NCBI RefSeq assembly: GCF_001613085.1
Contig: NZ_BDBR01000009.1
Location: 62,001 to 126,000 of the forward strand
Length of the DNA: 64,000 nucleotides
Reading direction: 5' to 3'
DNA from: Nocardia salmonicida NBRC 13393
Lineage (GTDB): Bacteria > Actinomycetota > Actinomycetes > Mycobacteriales > Mycobacteriaceae
Part shown: in pieces, positions 1-8,952 of the stretch
How the letters are laid out: each line of letters opens with the position of its first letter
Position numbering within the stretch: the first letter of the stretch is position 1
The notes under the pieces: model-generated
What the model was told of the DNA's origin: nothing
The model's input: the letters and a program-made list of their open reading frames with translations, nothing else
Databases searched by the model: none
Translations under genes and position numbers: made by a program

Positions 1-687
1 AGGCTGCCAACGGCGGGCGAATTCGGGTTCTTCGCGCAGGGCGGTGATGACGCCCGCGATGCGTTCGTCGTCGGGGCGGCGCAGGCGTGTTCGGGCGAGC
101 TGGTCGGCGAGATGATCGGCGAACTGGGGCCAATCGGTGACCGTGGTACGAGCCAGGGGGTGGCGGAAGGCCCAGACGGCGAGGTTGACCATGTCCGGGT
201 TGTCGAGCAGGCCGAGCGGTGTGGCCAGGTCGGCCCATGCGCTGTTCCAGGCGAGCACGTTGGCCCGGGGCCCGAGAGCGAACGCCGGGGTGGGGGAGAG
301 CGCGTCGAGCACGCTACGAAGCGCGGCGGGCACCTGATCGAGGTCTGGATCGAAAGCTGTACTCGGACAACGGGATTCGCTGCCAGTGGTCAGCGCGAGC
401 CAGCCGAAGTGGGCCCGCTCGGTGTCGTTGAACCGCAGCGCGGTGGCGAGTGCGTCGACCACGGCCATCGACGGGTTGGTATCGCGGCCCTGCTCGAGTC
501 GCGCCAGATAATCCGCGCTCACCCCGGCGAGCACCGCGACCTCCTCCCGGCGCAGGCCGGGGGTGCGCCGCCTGCCGCCGCCGGGCAGGCCGACGTCTTC
601 CGGGCGCAACTCGGCGCGACGAGCGATGAGGAGTTCCGCGAACGCCGACCGGGCGCCGGGATGATCCGTGCTATCTGCGCCAACCAT
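1..687 (-). CDS. XRE/MmyB-type transcriptional regulator, 3' end outside window
   Basis: The gene reads off the left edge, so only the first 229 codons are present. The ATG at 687 opens a frame with an N-terminal helix-turn-helix (LRREEVAVLAGVSADYLARL, about residues 46-65), followed by an MmyB-like ligand-binding domain (PTPAFALGPRANVLAWNSAW). MmyB-like proteins are DNA-binding regulators with a C-terminal pocket thought to bind a fatty-acid-like ligand. The gene is divergent from the YceI gene at 788 with a 100-base shared promoter region, so it probably controls YceI, itself, or both. That control is inferred from layout only. The family call is confident; the ligand is unknown. Confidence 0.85.
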   Translation of the reverse strand, partial: MVGADSTDHPGARSAFAELLIARRAELRPEDVGLPGGGRRRTPGLRREEVAVLAGVSADYLARLEQGRDTNPSMAVVDALATALRFNDTERAHFGWLALTTGSESRCPSTAFDPDLDQVPAALRSVLDALSPTPAFALGPRANVLAWNSAWADLATPLGLLDNPDMVNLAVWAFRHPLARTTVTDWPQFADHLADQLARTRLRRPDDERIAGVITALREEPEFARRWQP

Positions 688-787
688 GTCTCGATCCTGT
701 CTGGTCGCGGAGTTTTCAGCCACGCCCTGCGGGGACCAGGATAACCGCGGTCTGGTTAGCGGACCGCAGTCCGGTCAGGGTGGAGGC

Positions 788-1324
788 ATGACTTCCCCGA
801 CACAGACCCAACAGTTGAAGGCCGGATCCTGGGCCCTCGATGCCGCCCATTCCTCGGTCGCGTTCACCATTCGCCACCTCGGGATCGCCAAAGTCCGCGG
901 CGGCTTCACCCGCTTCGTGACCGAATTCGTCGTCGACGAAGCCGGCGCGGCCACCCTCGGCGCCACCATCGAACTCGACTCCTTCGACACCGGCAACGCC
1001 GACCGCGACGCCCACATCCGCCAGGCCGACTTCCTCGACGTCGCCAACCGCCCGACCCTGAGCTTCCGCGCCACCCAGCCGGTTCGGGTCGCCGAAACCT
1101 TCACCGTCACCGGCGAGGCCACCCTCGGCGCGATCACCCAGCCGCTGACCCTCGACGTCGAATGGGGCGGCATCGCCGACTTCCCCGACGGCACCCGGCA
1201 CGCGGGCTTCTCCGCCACCGGCGCCATCAAGCGCACCGACTTCGGCGTCGGCGTCGCCATGCCGGGCATGCTGTCGGACACCGTGAAGATCGAACTCGAG
1301 ATCGAACTGATCGAGCCCGCCTGA
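788..1324 (+). CDS. YceI family lipocalin-like protein
   Basis: This 178-residue protein has the YceI pattern: WALDAAHSSVAFTIRHLGIA near the N-terminus, a middle DAHIRQADFLDVANRP segment, and a KRTDFGVG segment near the end. YceI proteins are beta-barrels that bind isoprenoid or other lipid-like ligands. No signal peptide is visible, so this one is probably cytoplasmic. The start at ATG 788 is chosen over an upstream in-frame start because a ribosome site (ggtggagg, 779-786) lies just before it and the family alignment begins here. It is divergent from an MmyB-type regulator, an arrangement suggesting the regulator senses a related ligand. The physiological ligand cannot be read from sequence. 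Confidence 0.9.
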   Translation: MTSPTQTQQLKAGSWALDAAHSSVAFTIRHLGIAKVRGGFTRFVTEFVVDEAGAATLGATIELDSFDTGNADRDAHIRQADFLDVANRPTLSFRATQPVRVAETFTVTGEATLGAITQPLTLDVEWGGIADFPDGTRHAGFSATGAIKRTDFGVGVAMPGMLSDTVKIELEIELIEPA

Positions 1325-1424
1325 CCCCGTTCGCTGACAGCGCACCAGGTGTGGGAGCGGCGGTGTTCGGGCTGCACTAGCCTGGGACCTGACAACACAG
1401 GACTCTTACGTTCGGAGGTTGGCC

Positions 1425-1652
1425 GTGGAGGTCAAGATCGGTATTTCGGATAGCCCGCGAGAGCTCGTCATCAACAGTGCGCAAAGCCCTGACGAGATCG
1501 AGGCGCTGGTGTCCGATGCGCTGAGCGGCTCCGCCGGCGTCGTGTCACTCATCGACGAGAAGGGCCGCAAGTTCCTGATCCAGGCCACGAAGGTCGCTTA
1601 CGTGGAAATCGGGTCCCCGGCCACCGGTCGCGTGGGCTTCGCCACGATCTGA
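1425..1652 (+). CDS. DUF3107 small conserved protein
   Basis: The protein is 75 residues and matches the actinobacterial DUF3107 family (M. tuberculosis Rv3208A/TB9.4 from memory), with EVKIGISDSPRELVINS at the start and DEKGRKFLIQATKVAYVEIG near the end. No function is established. I prefer GTG 1425 to TTG 1419 because the ribosome site ggagg (1414-1418) lies six bases before the GTG but touches the TTG. Its neighbours (a TetR gene facing it, then DUF3152 and moeZ) reproduce the mycobacterial order, which supports orthology. A strong hairpin follows the stop codon directly. Confidence 0.88.
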   Translation: MEVKIGISDSPRELVINSAQSPDEIEALVSDALSGSAGVVSLIDEKGRKFLIQATKVAYVEIGSPATGRVGFATI

Positions 1653-1659
1653 GCTGCGA

Positions 1660-1702
1660 ACACGAAAATGCCCCGCCATCCGATGGCGGGGCATTTTCGT
1701 GT
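1660..1702. terminator. Bidirectional hairpin terminator
   Basis: Perfect inverted repeat with arms 1660-1680 and 1682-1702. The stem contains a GC-rich core (ccccgccatc) flanked by acacgaaaatg and its complement, so both strands read a GC stem followed by a T-rich run. It sits between two convergent genes, DUF3107 (plus) and TetR (minus), and can serve both. Confidence 0.85.
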
Positions 1703-1710
1703 CTCCGGAG

Positions 1711-2403
<693 letters not shown>

Positions 2404-2593
2404 CTATAGATAGTCGATTCCCCCGGCCGGAGGTGTGCGGTCCGGGTATCCCCAAGACGATACTCGCACGGTGTTCACCCTGCGTCTCGCCCTGGAAATG
2501 TAGTACCAGTCCGCGGAGTTCGCCGGGCCGTAACCGGGCGATCTCCTCCGGCCGCCCGCACGGCGGATTTGCCTACTGTGAGAATCTGATGGG

Positions 2594-3682
2594 GTGACCG
2601 ACCGGACGGATGACCATGCCGACGGCGGGCGCGATATCGCTCGCTCCACGCACCCCTCCGAGTCCGGTGCTGTCACGTCGGCGTCGGAGGGGCGGGAACT
2701 GCAGGTCTATGACCCGCTCGGGCTCTATCAGCCCGCCGATCGATCCCGCCAGCCCCTACGTGCCCGCTGGGATCCCACCGACAACGACAACGGCCGCGCC
2801 CGCAGCCCACAGCGTGATGCGAAGAAGCAGAGCGCGCTCGGCCGATTCGTCTCCGCGTACGGCTGGCGGGCCTACGCGTTGCCGGTGCTGCTCGCCATCA
2901 CCGTGCTGGTCGTCGTCGACGCGGTGCGCACCGGCCCGATGCCGCTGCCCAGCGATCCGGGCTTCGGCGCGCTCAGTCCCAAGGTGGCGCAGTCCGGCAT
3001 CATCGGCGCGCCTCCGGGCGACGGCAAGTTCCCCGCCGATCTGCCCCTCGGCGCGCTGCCGGAGGGTGGCGACTATGTCGAACGCGCGGCAGGCACCTGG
3101 CACGTCGTGCCGGGCACCAGCGCCCAGGTCGGCGCGGGCACCGAGCGCGTGTTCCGCTACACCGTCGAAGTCGAGGACGGCATCGACACCTCACCGTTCG
3201 GTGGCGACGGCGCCGTGGCGAAAATGGTGGAGACCACCCTGGCCAACCCGAAGAGCTGGACCAACGACCCCAAGTTCGGCTTCCAGCGCATCGACGCGGG
3301 CCCGGCCGACTTCCGCCTCTCGCTCACCTCTCGCGAGAGCACCCGTGCCGCTTGCGGATTCGAGATCCCGATCGACTCGTCGTGCTACAACGCCGACCTC
3401 GACCGCGTCGTGCTCTCCGAGGTCCGCTGGGTGCGCGGCGCGCTGGCCTTCGACGGCGACATCGGCTCCTACCGCCAGTACCAGATCAACCACGAGGTCG
3501 GCCACGCTATCGGCTACCACGGCCATCAGCCGTGCGAGACCGACGGCGGCCTCGCCCCGATCATGATGCAGCAGACCTTCGGCACCAGAAACAACGACAT
3601 CGCCCTGCTCGACCCCCACGGCGTGGTCCCCGCCGACGGCAAGACCTGCCGCTTCAACCCCTGGCCGTACCCGCGCGGATAG
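2594..3682 (+). CDS. DUF3152 membrane-anchored putative metalloprotease
   Basis: This 362-residue protein (GTG start) resembles M. tuberculosis Rv3207c. The first 90 residues are polar and basic, then one membrane helix follows (ALPVLLAITVLVVVDAV, about residues 96-112), then a large DUF3152 domain probably outside the membrane. Around residues 300-309 it carries HEVGHAIGYH, a zinc-protease-type HExxH motif. Catalysis has not been shown to my knowledge, so protease activity is an inference. Paired cysteines in the outer domain (near ACGFEIPIDSSCYN and again near HQPCETD and KTCRF) could form disulfides. The gene precedes moeZ by 118 bases on the same strand, as in mycobacteria. Confidence 0.85.
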   Translation: MTDRTDDHADGGRDIARSTHPSESGAVTSASEGRELQVYDPLGLYQPADRSRQPLRARWDPTDNDNGRARSPQRDAKKQSALGRFVSAYGWRAYALPVLLAITVLVVVDAVRTGPMPLPSDPGFGALSPKVAQSGIIGAPPGDGKFPADLPLGALPEGGDYVERAAGTWHVVPGTSAQVGAGTERVFRYTVEVEDGIDTSPFGGDGAVAKMVETTLANPKSWTNDPKFGFQRIDAGPADFRLSLTSRESTRAACGFEIPIDSSCYNADLDRVVLSEVRWVRGALAFDGDIGSYRQYQINHEVGHAIGYHGHQPCETDGGLAPIMMQQTFGTRNNDIALLDPHGVVPADGKTCRFNPWPYPRG

Positions 3683-3800
3683 TCGCCTCGCCCATGCGGG
3701 AACATGAACGGGGAAGAACAGCGCGGCAGGTTTGGTTGTAGTCAGCAGAGCGACCACCGGTAAGCGGTCGCGCCGACGCCACAGATACAGGAGTTCTCAC

Positions 3801-4982
3801 GTGTCTCTCAATGGGACGTTGCCGCCGCTCGTCGAGCCGGCCGCGGAACTGACCAAGGACGAAATCGCCCGCTACAGCAGGCACCTGATCATCCCCGATC
3901 TCGGTGTAGACGGTCAGAAGCGATTGAAGAACGCCAAGGTCCTCGTGATCGGCGCGGGCGGCCTCGGCTCGCCCGCCCTGCTCTATCTGGCCGCCGCCGG
4001 TGTCGGCACGCTCGGCATCGTCGAGTTCGACGAGGTCGACGCCTCCAACCTGCAGCGCCAGATCATCCACGGCGAATCCGATATCGGCCGTCCCAAGGCC
4101 GACAGCGCCCGCGATTCCATTCTGGAGATCAACTCCGGGATCGACGTGCGGCTGCACAAGATCCGTCTGGAACCGGAGAACGCGGTCGAGCTGTTCGCCG
4201 AGTACGACCTGATCGTCGACGGCACCGACAACTTCGCCACCCGCTACCTCGTCAACGACGCCGCCGTCCTCGCGGGCAAGCCCTACGTGTGGGGCTCGAT
4301 CTACCGCTTCGAGGGCCAGGTCTCGGTGTTCTGGGAAGACGCCCCGGACGGTCGCGGCATCAACTACCGCGACCTGTACCCGGAGGCCCCGCCGCCGGGA
4401 ATGGTCCCCTCCTGCGCCGAGGGCGGCGTGCTCGGCGTGCTGTGCGCGTCGATCGGATCGGTGATGGTGACCGAGGCGATCAAGCTGATCACCGGCATCG
4501 GCGAGACGCTGCTCGGCCGCCTGATGGTCTACGACGCACTGGATATGAACTACCGCACCATCAAGCTGCGCCGCGATCCGCAGCGCGAGCCGATCACCGA
4601 ACTGATCGACTACGACGCGTTCTGCGGTGTGGTGTCGGAGGAAGGCACCGCGGCCGCGGCCGGGTCGACCATCACCGCCGCCGAGCTCAAGGACCTCCTC
4701 GACGCCGACAAGATCGAGCTGATCGACGTGCGCGAGCCGGTGGAGTGGGACATCGTCCACATCGCGGGCGCGACCCTGATCCCCAAGGACCGCATCCTGT
4801 CCGGCGAGGCGCTGTCGGAACTGCCGCAGAACAAGCCGATCGTGCTGCACTGCAAGACCGGCATCCGTTCCGCGGAGGCGCTGGCCGCGTTGAAGCGCGC
4901 CGGTTTCGCCGACGCGACACATCTGCAGGGCGGCGTGGTGGCCTGGGCCAAGCAGGTCGATCCGTCGCTTCCGGTCTACTGA
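3801..4982 (+). CDS. moeZ: Adenylyltransferase/sulfurtransferase MoeZ (ThiF plus rhodanese)
   Basis: This 393-residue protein fuses an N-terminal MoeB/ThiF E1-like domain (ATP loop GAGGLGS at about residues 51-57, activating small sulfur carriers with ATP) to a C-terminal rhodanese domain with active-site Cys351 in HCKTGIRSAE. The family adenylates the C-terminal glycine of sulfur-carrier proteins and converts it to a thiocarboxylate, feeding molybdopterin, cysteine (CysO) and thioamide pathways in actinobacteria. The start is GTG 3801, seven bases after aggag (3789-3793); an upstream in-frame start would add an arginine-rich tail absent from the family. Length matches mycobacterial MoeZ. Molybdopterin supply is relevant to the nitrate reductase at 45229-52058. 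Confidence 0.92.
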   Translation: MSLNGTLPPLVEPAAELTKDEIARYSRHLIIPDLGVDGQKRLKNAKVLVIGAGGLGSPALLYLAAAGVGTLGIVEFDEVDASNLQRQIIHGESDIGRPKADSARDSILEINSGIDVRLHKIRLEPENAVELFAEYDLIVDGTDNFATRYLVNDAAVLAGKPYVWGSIYRFEGQVSVFWEDAPDGRGINYRDLYPEAPPPGMVPSCAEGGVLGVLCASIGSVMVTEAIKLITGIGETLLGRLMVYDALDMNYRTIKLRRDPQREPITELIDYDAFCGVVSEEGTAAAAGSTITAAELKDLLDADKIELIDVREPVEWDIVHIAGATLIPKDRILSGEALSELPQNKPIVLHCKTGIRSAEALAALKRAGFADATHLQGGVVAWAKQVDPSLPVY

Positions 4983-4997
4983 CCCGATAGCTGCCGG

Positions 4998-5034
4998 TTT
5001 GCGACCTCATCGCATATTGCGGTGAGGTCGCAAA
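4998..5034 (+). terminator. Hairpin after moeZ
   Basis: Arms tttgcgacctca (4998-5009) and tgaggtcgcaaa (5023-5034) pair perfectly, and the stem continues inward with cgca/tgcg around a tat loop after one G-T pair. It lies 16 bases past the moeZ stop and before the next gene. No long T run follows, as is common in actinobacteria. Confidence 0.7.
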
Positions 5035-5094
5035 GTGGGGTATCACAGCGTGCCTTGGGACGCCTCCGGTGATTGCGGGGTTACGGTACGGCCC

Positions 5095-5946
5095 GTGACC
5101 TCAGTCGAACCTCCCGAGCATGTGCGAGCCACATTCGGGCTTCGCGAAGTGACGCCGGTTTCCCTAGGGGACTGGGACGGTGGCTGGCGCATGGGTGACG
5201 TGGTACTCAGCCCCGTCGCCGATCACGCGCGGGCCGCGTGGTCGGCGAAAGTACGCGAACACCTCGCGGTCGACGGACTGCGCGTGGCCCGCCCCGTCCG
5301 CGCCACCGACGGTCGCTATGTTGTTTCCGGTTGGCGCGCCGACACCTTCGTCGACGGCGCCCCCGAACCCCGCCACGACGAGGTCGTCTCCGTCTCGCTG
5401 CGCCTGCACAAGGCGACAGCGGAACTGGAACGCCCCCGCTTCCTGGTCCAGCCCCCCGTCGCGCCCTGGGTCGACGTGGACGTGTTCGTCGCCGCCGACC
5501 GCGCCGCCTGGGAATCGATCCCGCTGCGCACCCTGCGCGCGGGCGGTGTCCCCATCGCCGCCACCCCCGACGGCCAGCGCTCCCTGGAACTGATCGGCCA
5601 ACTCTCCACGCTGCGCAAACCCGTGCGCAGCCCCGATCAACTCGTCCACGGCGACCTCTTCGGCACCGTCCTGTTCACCGGCGCCCACACCCCCGGCCTC
5701 ACCGACATCACCCCCTACTGGCGCCCCGCCACCTGGGCCGCCGGGGTCGTTGTCGTCGACGCACTCGCCTGGGGCGGTGGCGACGACGGCCTGCTCGACC
5801 GCTGGGCCACCCTGCCCGAATGGCCCCAGATGCTGTTACGCGCCTTGATGTTCCGCCTCGCCGTCCACGCCCTGCACCCCCGCTCCACCCCCGAAGCCTT
5901 CCCCGGCTTGGCTCGCACCGCGGACATGGTCCGTTTGGCGCTGTAA
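5095..5946 (+). CDS. TIGR02569 family protein, kinase-like fold
   Basis: The protein of 283 residues begins PPEHVRATFGLREVTPVSLG and carries VHGDLFGTVLF, resembling the catalytic HxD loop of aminoglycoside-phosphotransferase-like kinases. It matches the actinobacterial TIGR02569 family (M. tuberculosis Rv3205c position). Activity and substrate are unknown, and the usual Asn after the HGD loop is not evident, so it may not phosphorylate anything. GTG 5095 is taken as the start because the family begins here; the ribosome site is weak, and the longer frame from 5035 runs through terminator sequence. It follows moeZ after a hairpin, so it is probably transcribed separately. Confidence 0.8.
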   Translation: MTSVEPPEHVRATFGLREVTPVSLGDWDGGWRMGDVVLSPVADHARAAWSAKVREHLAVDGLRVARPVRATDGRYVVSGWRADTFVDGAPEPRHDEVVSVSLRLHKATAELERPRFLVQPPVAPWVDVDVFVAADRAAWESIPLRTLRAGGVPIAATPDGQRSLELIGQLSTLRKPVRSPDQLVHGDLFGTVLFTGAHTPGLTDITPYWRPATWAAGVVVVDALAWGGGDDGLLDRWATLPEWPQMLLRALMFRLAVHALHPRSTPEAFPGLARTADMVRLAL

Positions 5947-6118
5947 GGGCGAATTGCGCGCATCGTGACCGATGGGTCGGATGTGATCTCAAATCCGTTG
6001 AGACCCAACGTTTCCTATGGCTGTCCATGCTATCTTCATCGAGCATCGCCGCCATGTGTCCTGCCCTGGACCCGGGGGACCCACTGCGGCCCGTCACGAG
6101 CGGTGAGGATTGCTACGG

Positions 6119-7966
6119 GTGAGAATCCAGCCCAGACAACAGATTCTGGACATTTGGAGCGCCATGCTCTCGGCCTGCTACCGGGACGAGAAATGGCACT
6201 GGGACGGCGTCCTCGGCGCCAATTCGATCAGCGATTCCGAACAGCTGCTGTGTCTGTTGTATCCGGCGACGGAAATCGAGAGTTTCTCGCTGGATAGGCC
6301 GGAACTGATGGCCGACGATGTTCAGGCCGCCCTCAGCGCGTTCGGTGGGCCGACCAGAATCGGTATCGCCATGATCGGACTGATGGAGCAATACCTGCGG
6401 CGCAACACCGGTGCCGACGGGACGCCGCGCTTCGACGCGGGCAGTTATCTGCGCGCGAACGCGGGCCAGGAACCCACTCGGGAACAACTCGCGATCGAAG
6501 TGGTCGACAGCTACTCGATGTCGGTGACGCTGTGCCTGGCCGGTCTCGGGTTCGCTCGCGTCTTCGATCGGTGGGCGAACGCGGAGAACCGTGAGGACAT
6601 CAGAATCCGGATCGCCGACCTCAGAGCCGCGATGAGTGATCGGCTCACGATCGCGATGACCGGATTGATCCGTAGTTTCGTCGTCAATACAGTGTCTGTT
6701 CGCTCGCCGTCGGGCAAGGCGATGCTCGCGATGCTCAATCAGTCCGGCGCCCCGGAGAATTCGGTGGTCGAGGCGGTCCGCGACAATCTGGATCGCGTGC
6801 GGGCCCGCCTGCGCACCGATGTGAAGCTGGGCCGGACACCGCACACCGACTTCGAAGAAGACGATCAGCTGTTCGAATGTGGCTGGAGTTGGGGGGTTGT
6901 GCAGGAGGCGGATCCGGTCGAGTTCGACGATCGGGAGGTCGCGCAGACCGTCGGTATCGCCGATCCACGGCCCTATCTGTACTTCACCGTCGTCGCTCTC
7001 GACGGCATCAACGATATTCTCTCGCAACGGACCAGAGAGCTCGACCTGCTCAACAAGGAACAGCAGCGACTGGCCGACGCGCTGCGTGTGCGCTGGGATC
7101 TGACGCAGCGGTACTGGTCGACCGTCGCCCGGTTCGGCGCCGGGCGTTGGCCGCTGGAGGACATTCCGTGGCGGACCTCCGACGGCGAGGAGTCCGACTA
7201 CTTCAGTTTGATCGTGTCGGCGGTGCTGATCCAGGAACTGATCGCCCGCACCGCCTCCGATGACGATCTGACCCGCGCGGTCGCGATCTTCGACGAACTG
7301 TCCCGACGCGGCCGCATCACCCGGCGACCGACCAAGGCCGACTCGGCGGTCGCCCTGCACGACCCTGGCGTGCGAATGGTGCTGGCGGGCACGGAGAAGG
7401 TCGACGGCGGCGGTCCCCAGCTGACCTGGATCGTGTCCGATTTCGCGACCGTGCTGCTGAAGCGGGCACTACAGGCGGCGCAGTTGTCGAGCAATATCGG
7501 CGCCCGCGATCAGCTGATGGAACTGGCCAAGAACGTGATGGACCATCTGGACCGCCGCGTGATCGCCGACGGCGCGGCGACCGGGCTGTGGGACGATCCG
7601 GCCGGCGTCTTCGGCGGGAAACATCAGCAGCATCCCTCCTGGTACCTGACCGAGCGGATGGTCGAGTGCCTGGTCGCCGCCGACCGAACCTACCGGGAGA
7701 CACCACTGCGTTCGACGGCGATGGTCAGCCGTGCCGTCGAAATCCTGAACGAGGCAGAACATCTGCTCAACCAGGCGATGCTCGAGGTGAGCATCTTCGA
7801 CACCTCGGCCAACCGGGTGTCACTCGACGAGATCGAACGCAAACTCGGGCGGGCGCGCGCACTGATCAACACCCAGCCCGCCACGTCCTTCACGTTGGCC
7901 TCGACGGCGCTGAAGGAACTCGACGACCTTGCCTACGCGCGTTCCAATGCGATGAGGAGCACCTGA
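6119..7966 (+). CDS. SCO2524 family protein
   Basis: This 615-residue cytoplasmic protein begins RIQPRQQILDIW and continues with NSISDSEQLLCLLYPATEIE, which I recognise as the start of the uncharacterised SCO2524 family of Streptomyces and relatives. It is largely alpha-helical with no membrane segment or recognisable nucleotide motif. The start is GTG 6119, nine bases after ggtgagga (6102-6109); the TTG at 6110 touches that site. It is the first of four co-directional genes whose homologues are adjacent in Streptomyces coelicolor (SCO2524 to SCO2521). The gap to the next gene is four bases, so they form an operon. No function is known to me. Confidence 0.8.
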   Translation: MRIQPRQQILDIWSAMLSACYRDEKWHWDGVLGANSISDSEQLLCLLYPATEIESFSLDRPELMADDVQAALSAFGGPTRIGIAMIGLMEQYLRRNTGADGTPRFDAGSYLRANAGQEPTREQLAIEVVDSYSMSVTLCLAGLGFARVFDRWANAENREDIRIRIADLRAAMSDRLTIAMTGLIRSFVVNTVSVRSPSGKAMLAMLNQSGAPENSVVEAVRDNLDRVRARLRTDVKLGRTPHTDFEEDDQLFECGWSWGVVQEADPVEFDDREVAQTVGIADPRPYLYFTVVALDGINDILSQRTRELDLLNKEQQRLADALRVRWDLTQRYWSTVARFGAGRWPLEDIPWRTSDGEESDYFSLIVSAVLIQELIARTASDDDLTRAVAIFDELSRRGRITRRPTKADSAVALHDPGVRMVLAGTEKVDGGGPQLTWIVSDFATVLLKRALQAAQLSSNIGARDQLMELAKNVMDHLDRRVIADGAATGLWDDPAGVFGGKHQQHPSWYLTERMVECLVAADRTYRETPLRSTAMVSRAVEILNEAEHLLNQAMLEVSIFDTSANRVSLDEIERKLGRARALINTQPATSFTLASTALKELDDLAYARSNAMRST

Positions 7967-7970
7967 TCCG

Positions 7971-8906
7971 ATGATCGTGTTCGCCACCTCCGACAAGGGC
8001 GGGACCGGGAGGTCGGTCACCAGCTGCAACCTCGCCTATCGACTCGGGCTGCGTGGAACCAGCACCGCCTACGTGGATTTCGACTTCGGCTCGCCGACGG
8101 CGGGTGCGCTGTTCGAGATCAGCAAAGTCGACAAGGGCGCCGAGCCGGGCCACGGATTGCACTCGTACCTGCGCGGCGAGATCACCGATCCGCAGCGGCT
8201 CGATGTGCGAGCGGCAACCGATCGCGAAGCCTTGCGCAGCAGGCGTTCCCGCGGCGGCAAGCTGTTCCTGCTGCCCGGCGACGAGGGCGGTGGTGAGGCG
8301 ATGGCGGCGGAGGACCCGCAGGTGGTGCGGCGCTGCATCGATCTCCTGCTCGAGCTCGACGCGTCGTTCAAGGTGGTCATCGTCGACCTCAGTGCGGGCC
8401 GGTCGGTGGCGATGCAGATCGCGCTGGAGGCCACGGCGCCGAAGAACATGCCCGACAAAGAGGTCTACTGGTTGCTGTTCCACCGTTGGACCCGCCAGCA
8501 CATCATGGCGGCCCACGGCTTGGTCAACGGCCCGAAGGGCCTGATCCAGACCGGCACCGCCGAAATCGGCCGTCAGCCGCTGTACAGCGAGCGAGAGTTG
8601 CGGCGGCGTATCCGCTTCGTGCGCACCGCGGTGCCGCGCCCAGGCGAACAGCCCGAGATCGTGAGCGGTCCACAGGCCGCGTGGTTGCTGCGTCAGGATG
8701 CCGCGCTGCGGTCGCTGGCCGCCGAATATCGTCTCGGCGCCGGATCCCTGCTCGGGCGCACCCCGGTGGAGCCCGTGCTGCAATGGCGTGAACAGATCAT
8801 CCTCGACGCCGATGTCGCCGCGGGTATCGCCAATCGAGAAACCGTCGACGCGTTCGAAGACCTCGCCAGGAAGCTGATCGCCGAGGACACCTGGGTACCG
8901 ATCTGA
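7971..8906 (+). CDS. SCO2523 family ParA/MinD-like protein with variant P-loop
   Basis: This 311-residue protein has the fold start of a ParA/MinD-type ATPase: MIVFATSDKGGTGRSVTSCN, then AYVDFDFGSP and a Walker-B-like FKVVIVDLSAG. In ParA proteins the deviant Walker A is KGGxGK(S/T). Here Lys9 and the two glycines are kept, but the second, phosphate-binding lysine is Arg14 (GGTGRS). The family is described as a variant P-loop family for this reason. It may bind nucleotide without normal hydrolysis. It lies four bases after the SCO2524 gene and 46 before the SCO2522 gene, in one operon. Partner or cargo is unknown. Confidence 0.83.
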   Translation: MIVFATSDKGGTGRSVTSCNLAYRLGLRGTSTAYVDFDFGSPTAGALFEISKVDKGAEPGHGLHSYLRGEITDPQRLDVRAATDREALRSRRSRGGKLFLLPGDEGGGEAMAAEDPQVVRRCIDLLLELDASFKVVIVDLSAGRSVAMQIALEATAPKNMPDKEVYWLLFHRWTRQHIMAAHGLVNGPKGLIQTGTAEIGRQPLYSERELRRRIRFVRTAVPRPGEQPEIVSGPQAAWLLRQDAALRSLAAEYRLGAGSLLGRTPVEPVLQWREQIILDADVAAGIANRETVDAFEDLARKLIAEDTWVPI

Positions 8907-8952
8907 GGGTCGGTGTGGACCGCGACGGAAAACTCGTTAGGCTCCCTGTTTC

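Noticed and set aside
3654..4922. A 422-codon minus-strand frame opposite moeZ
   Set aside because: moeZ has clear E1-like and rhodanese motifs; this frame has only antisense-type composition.
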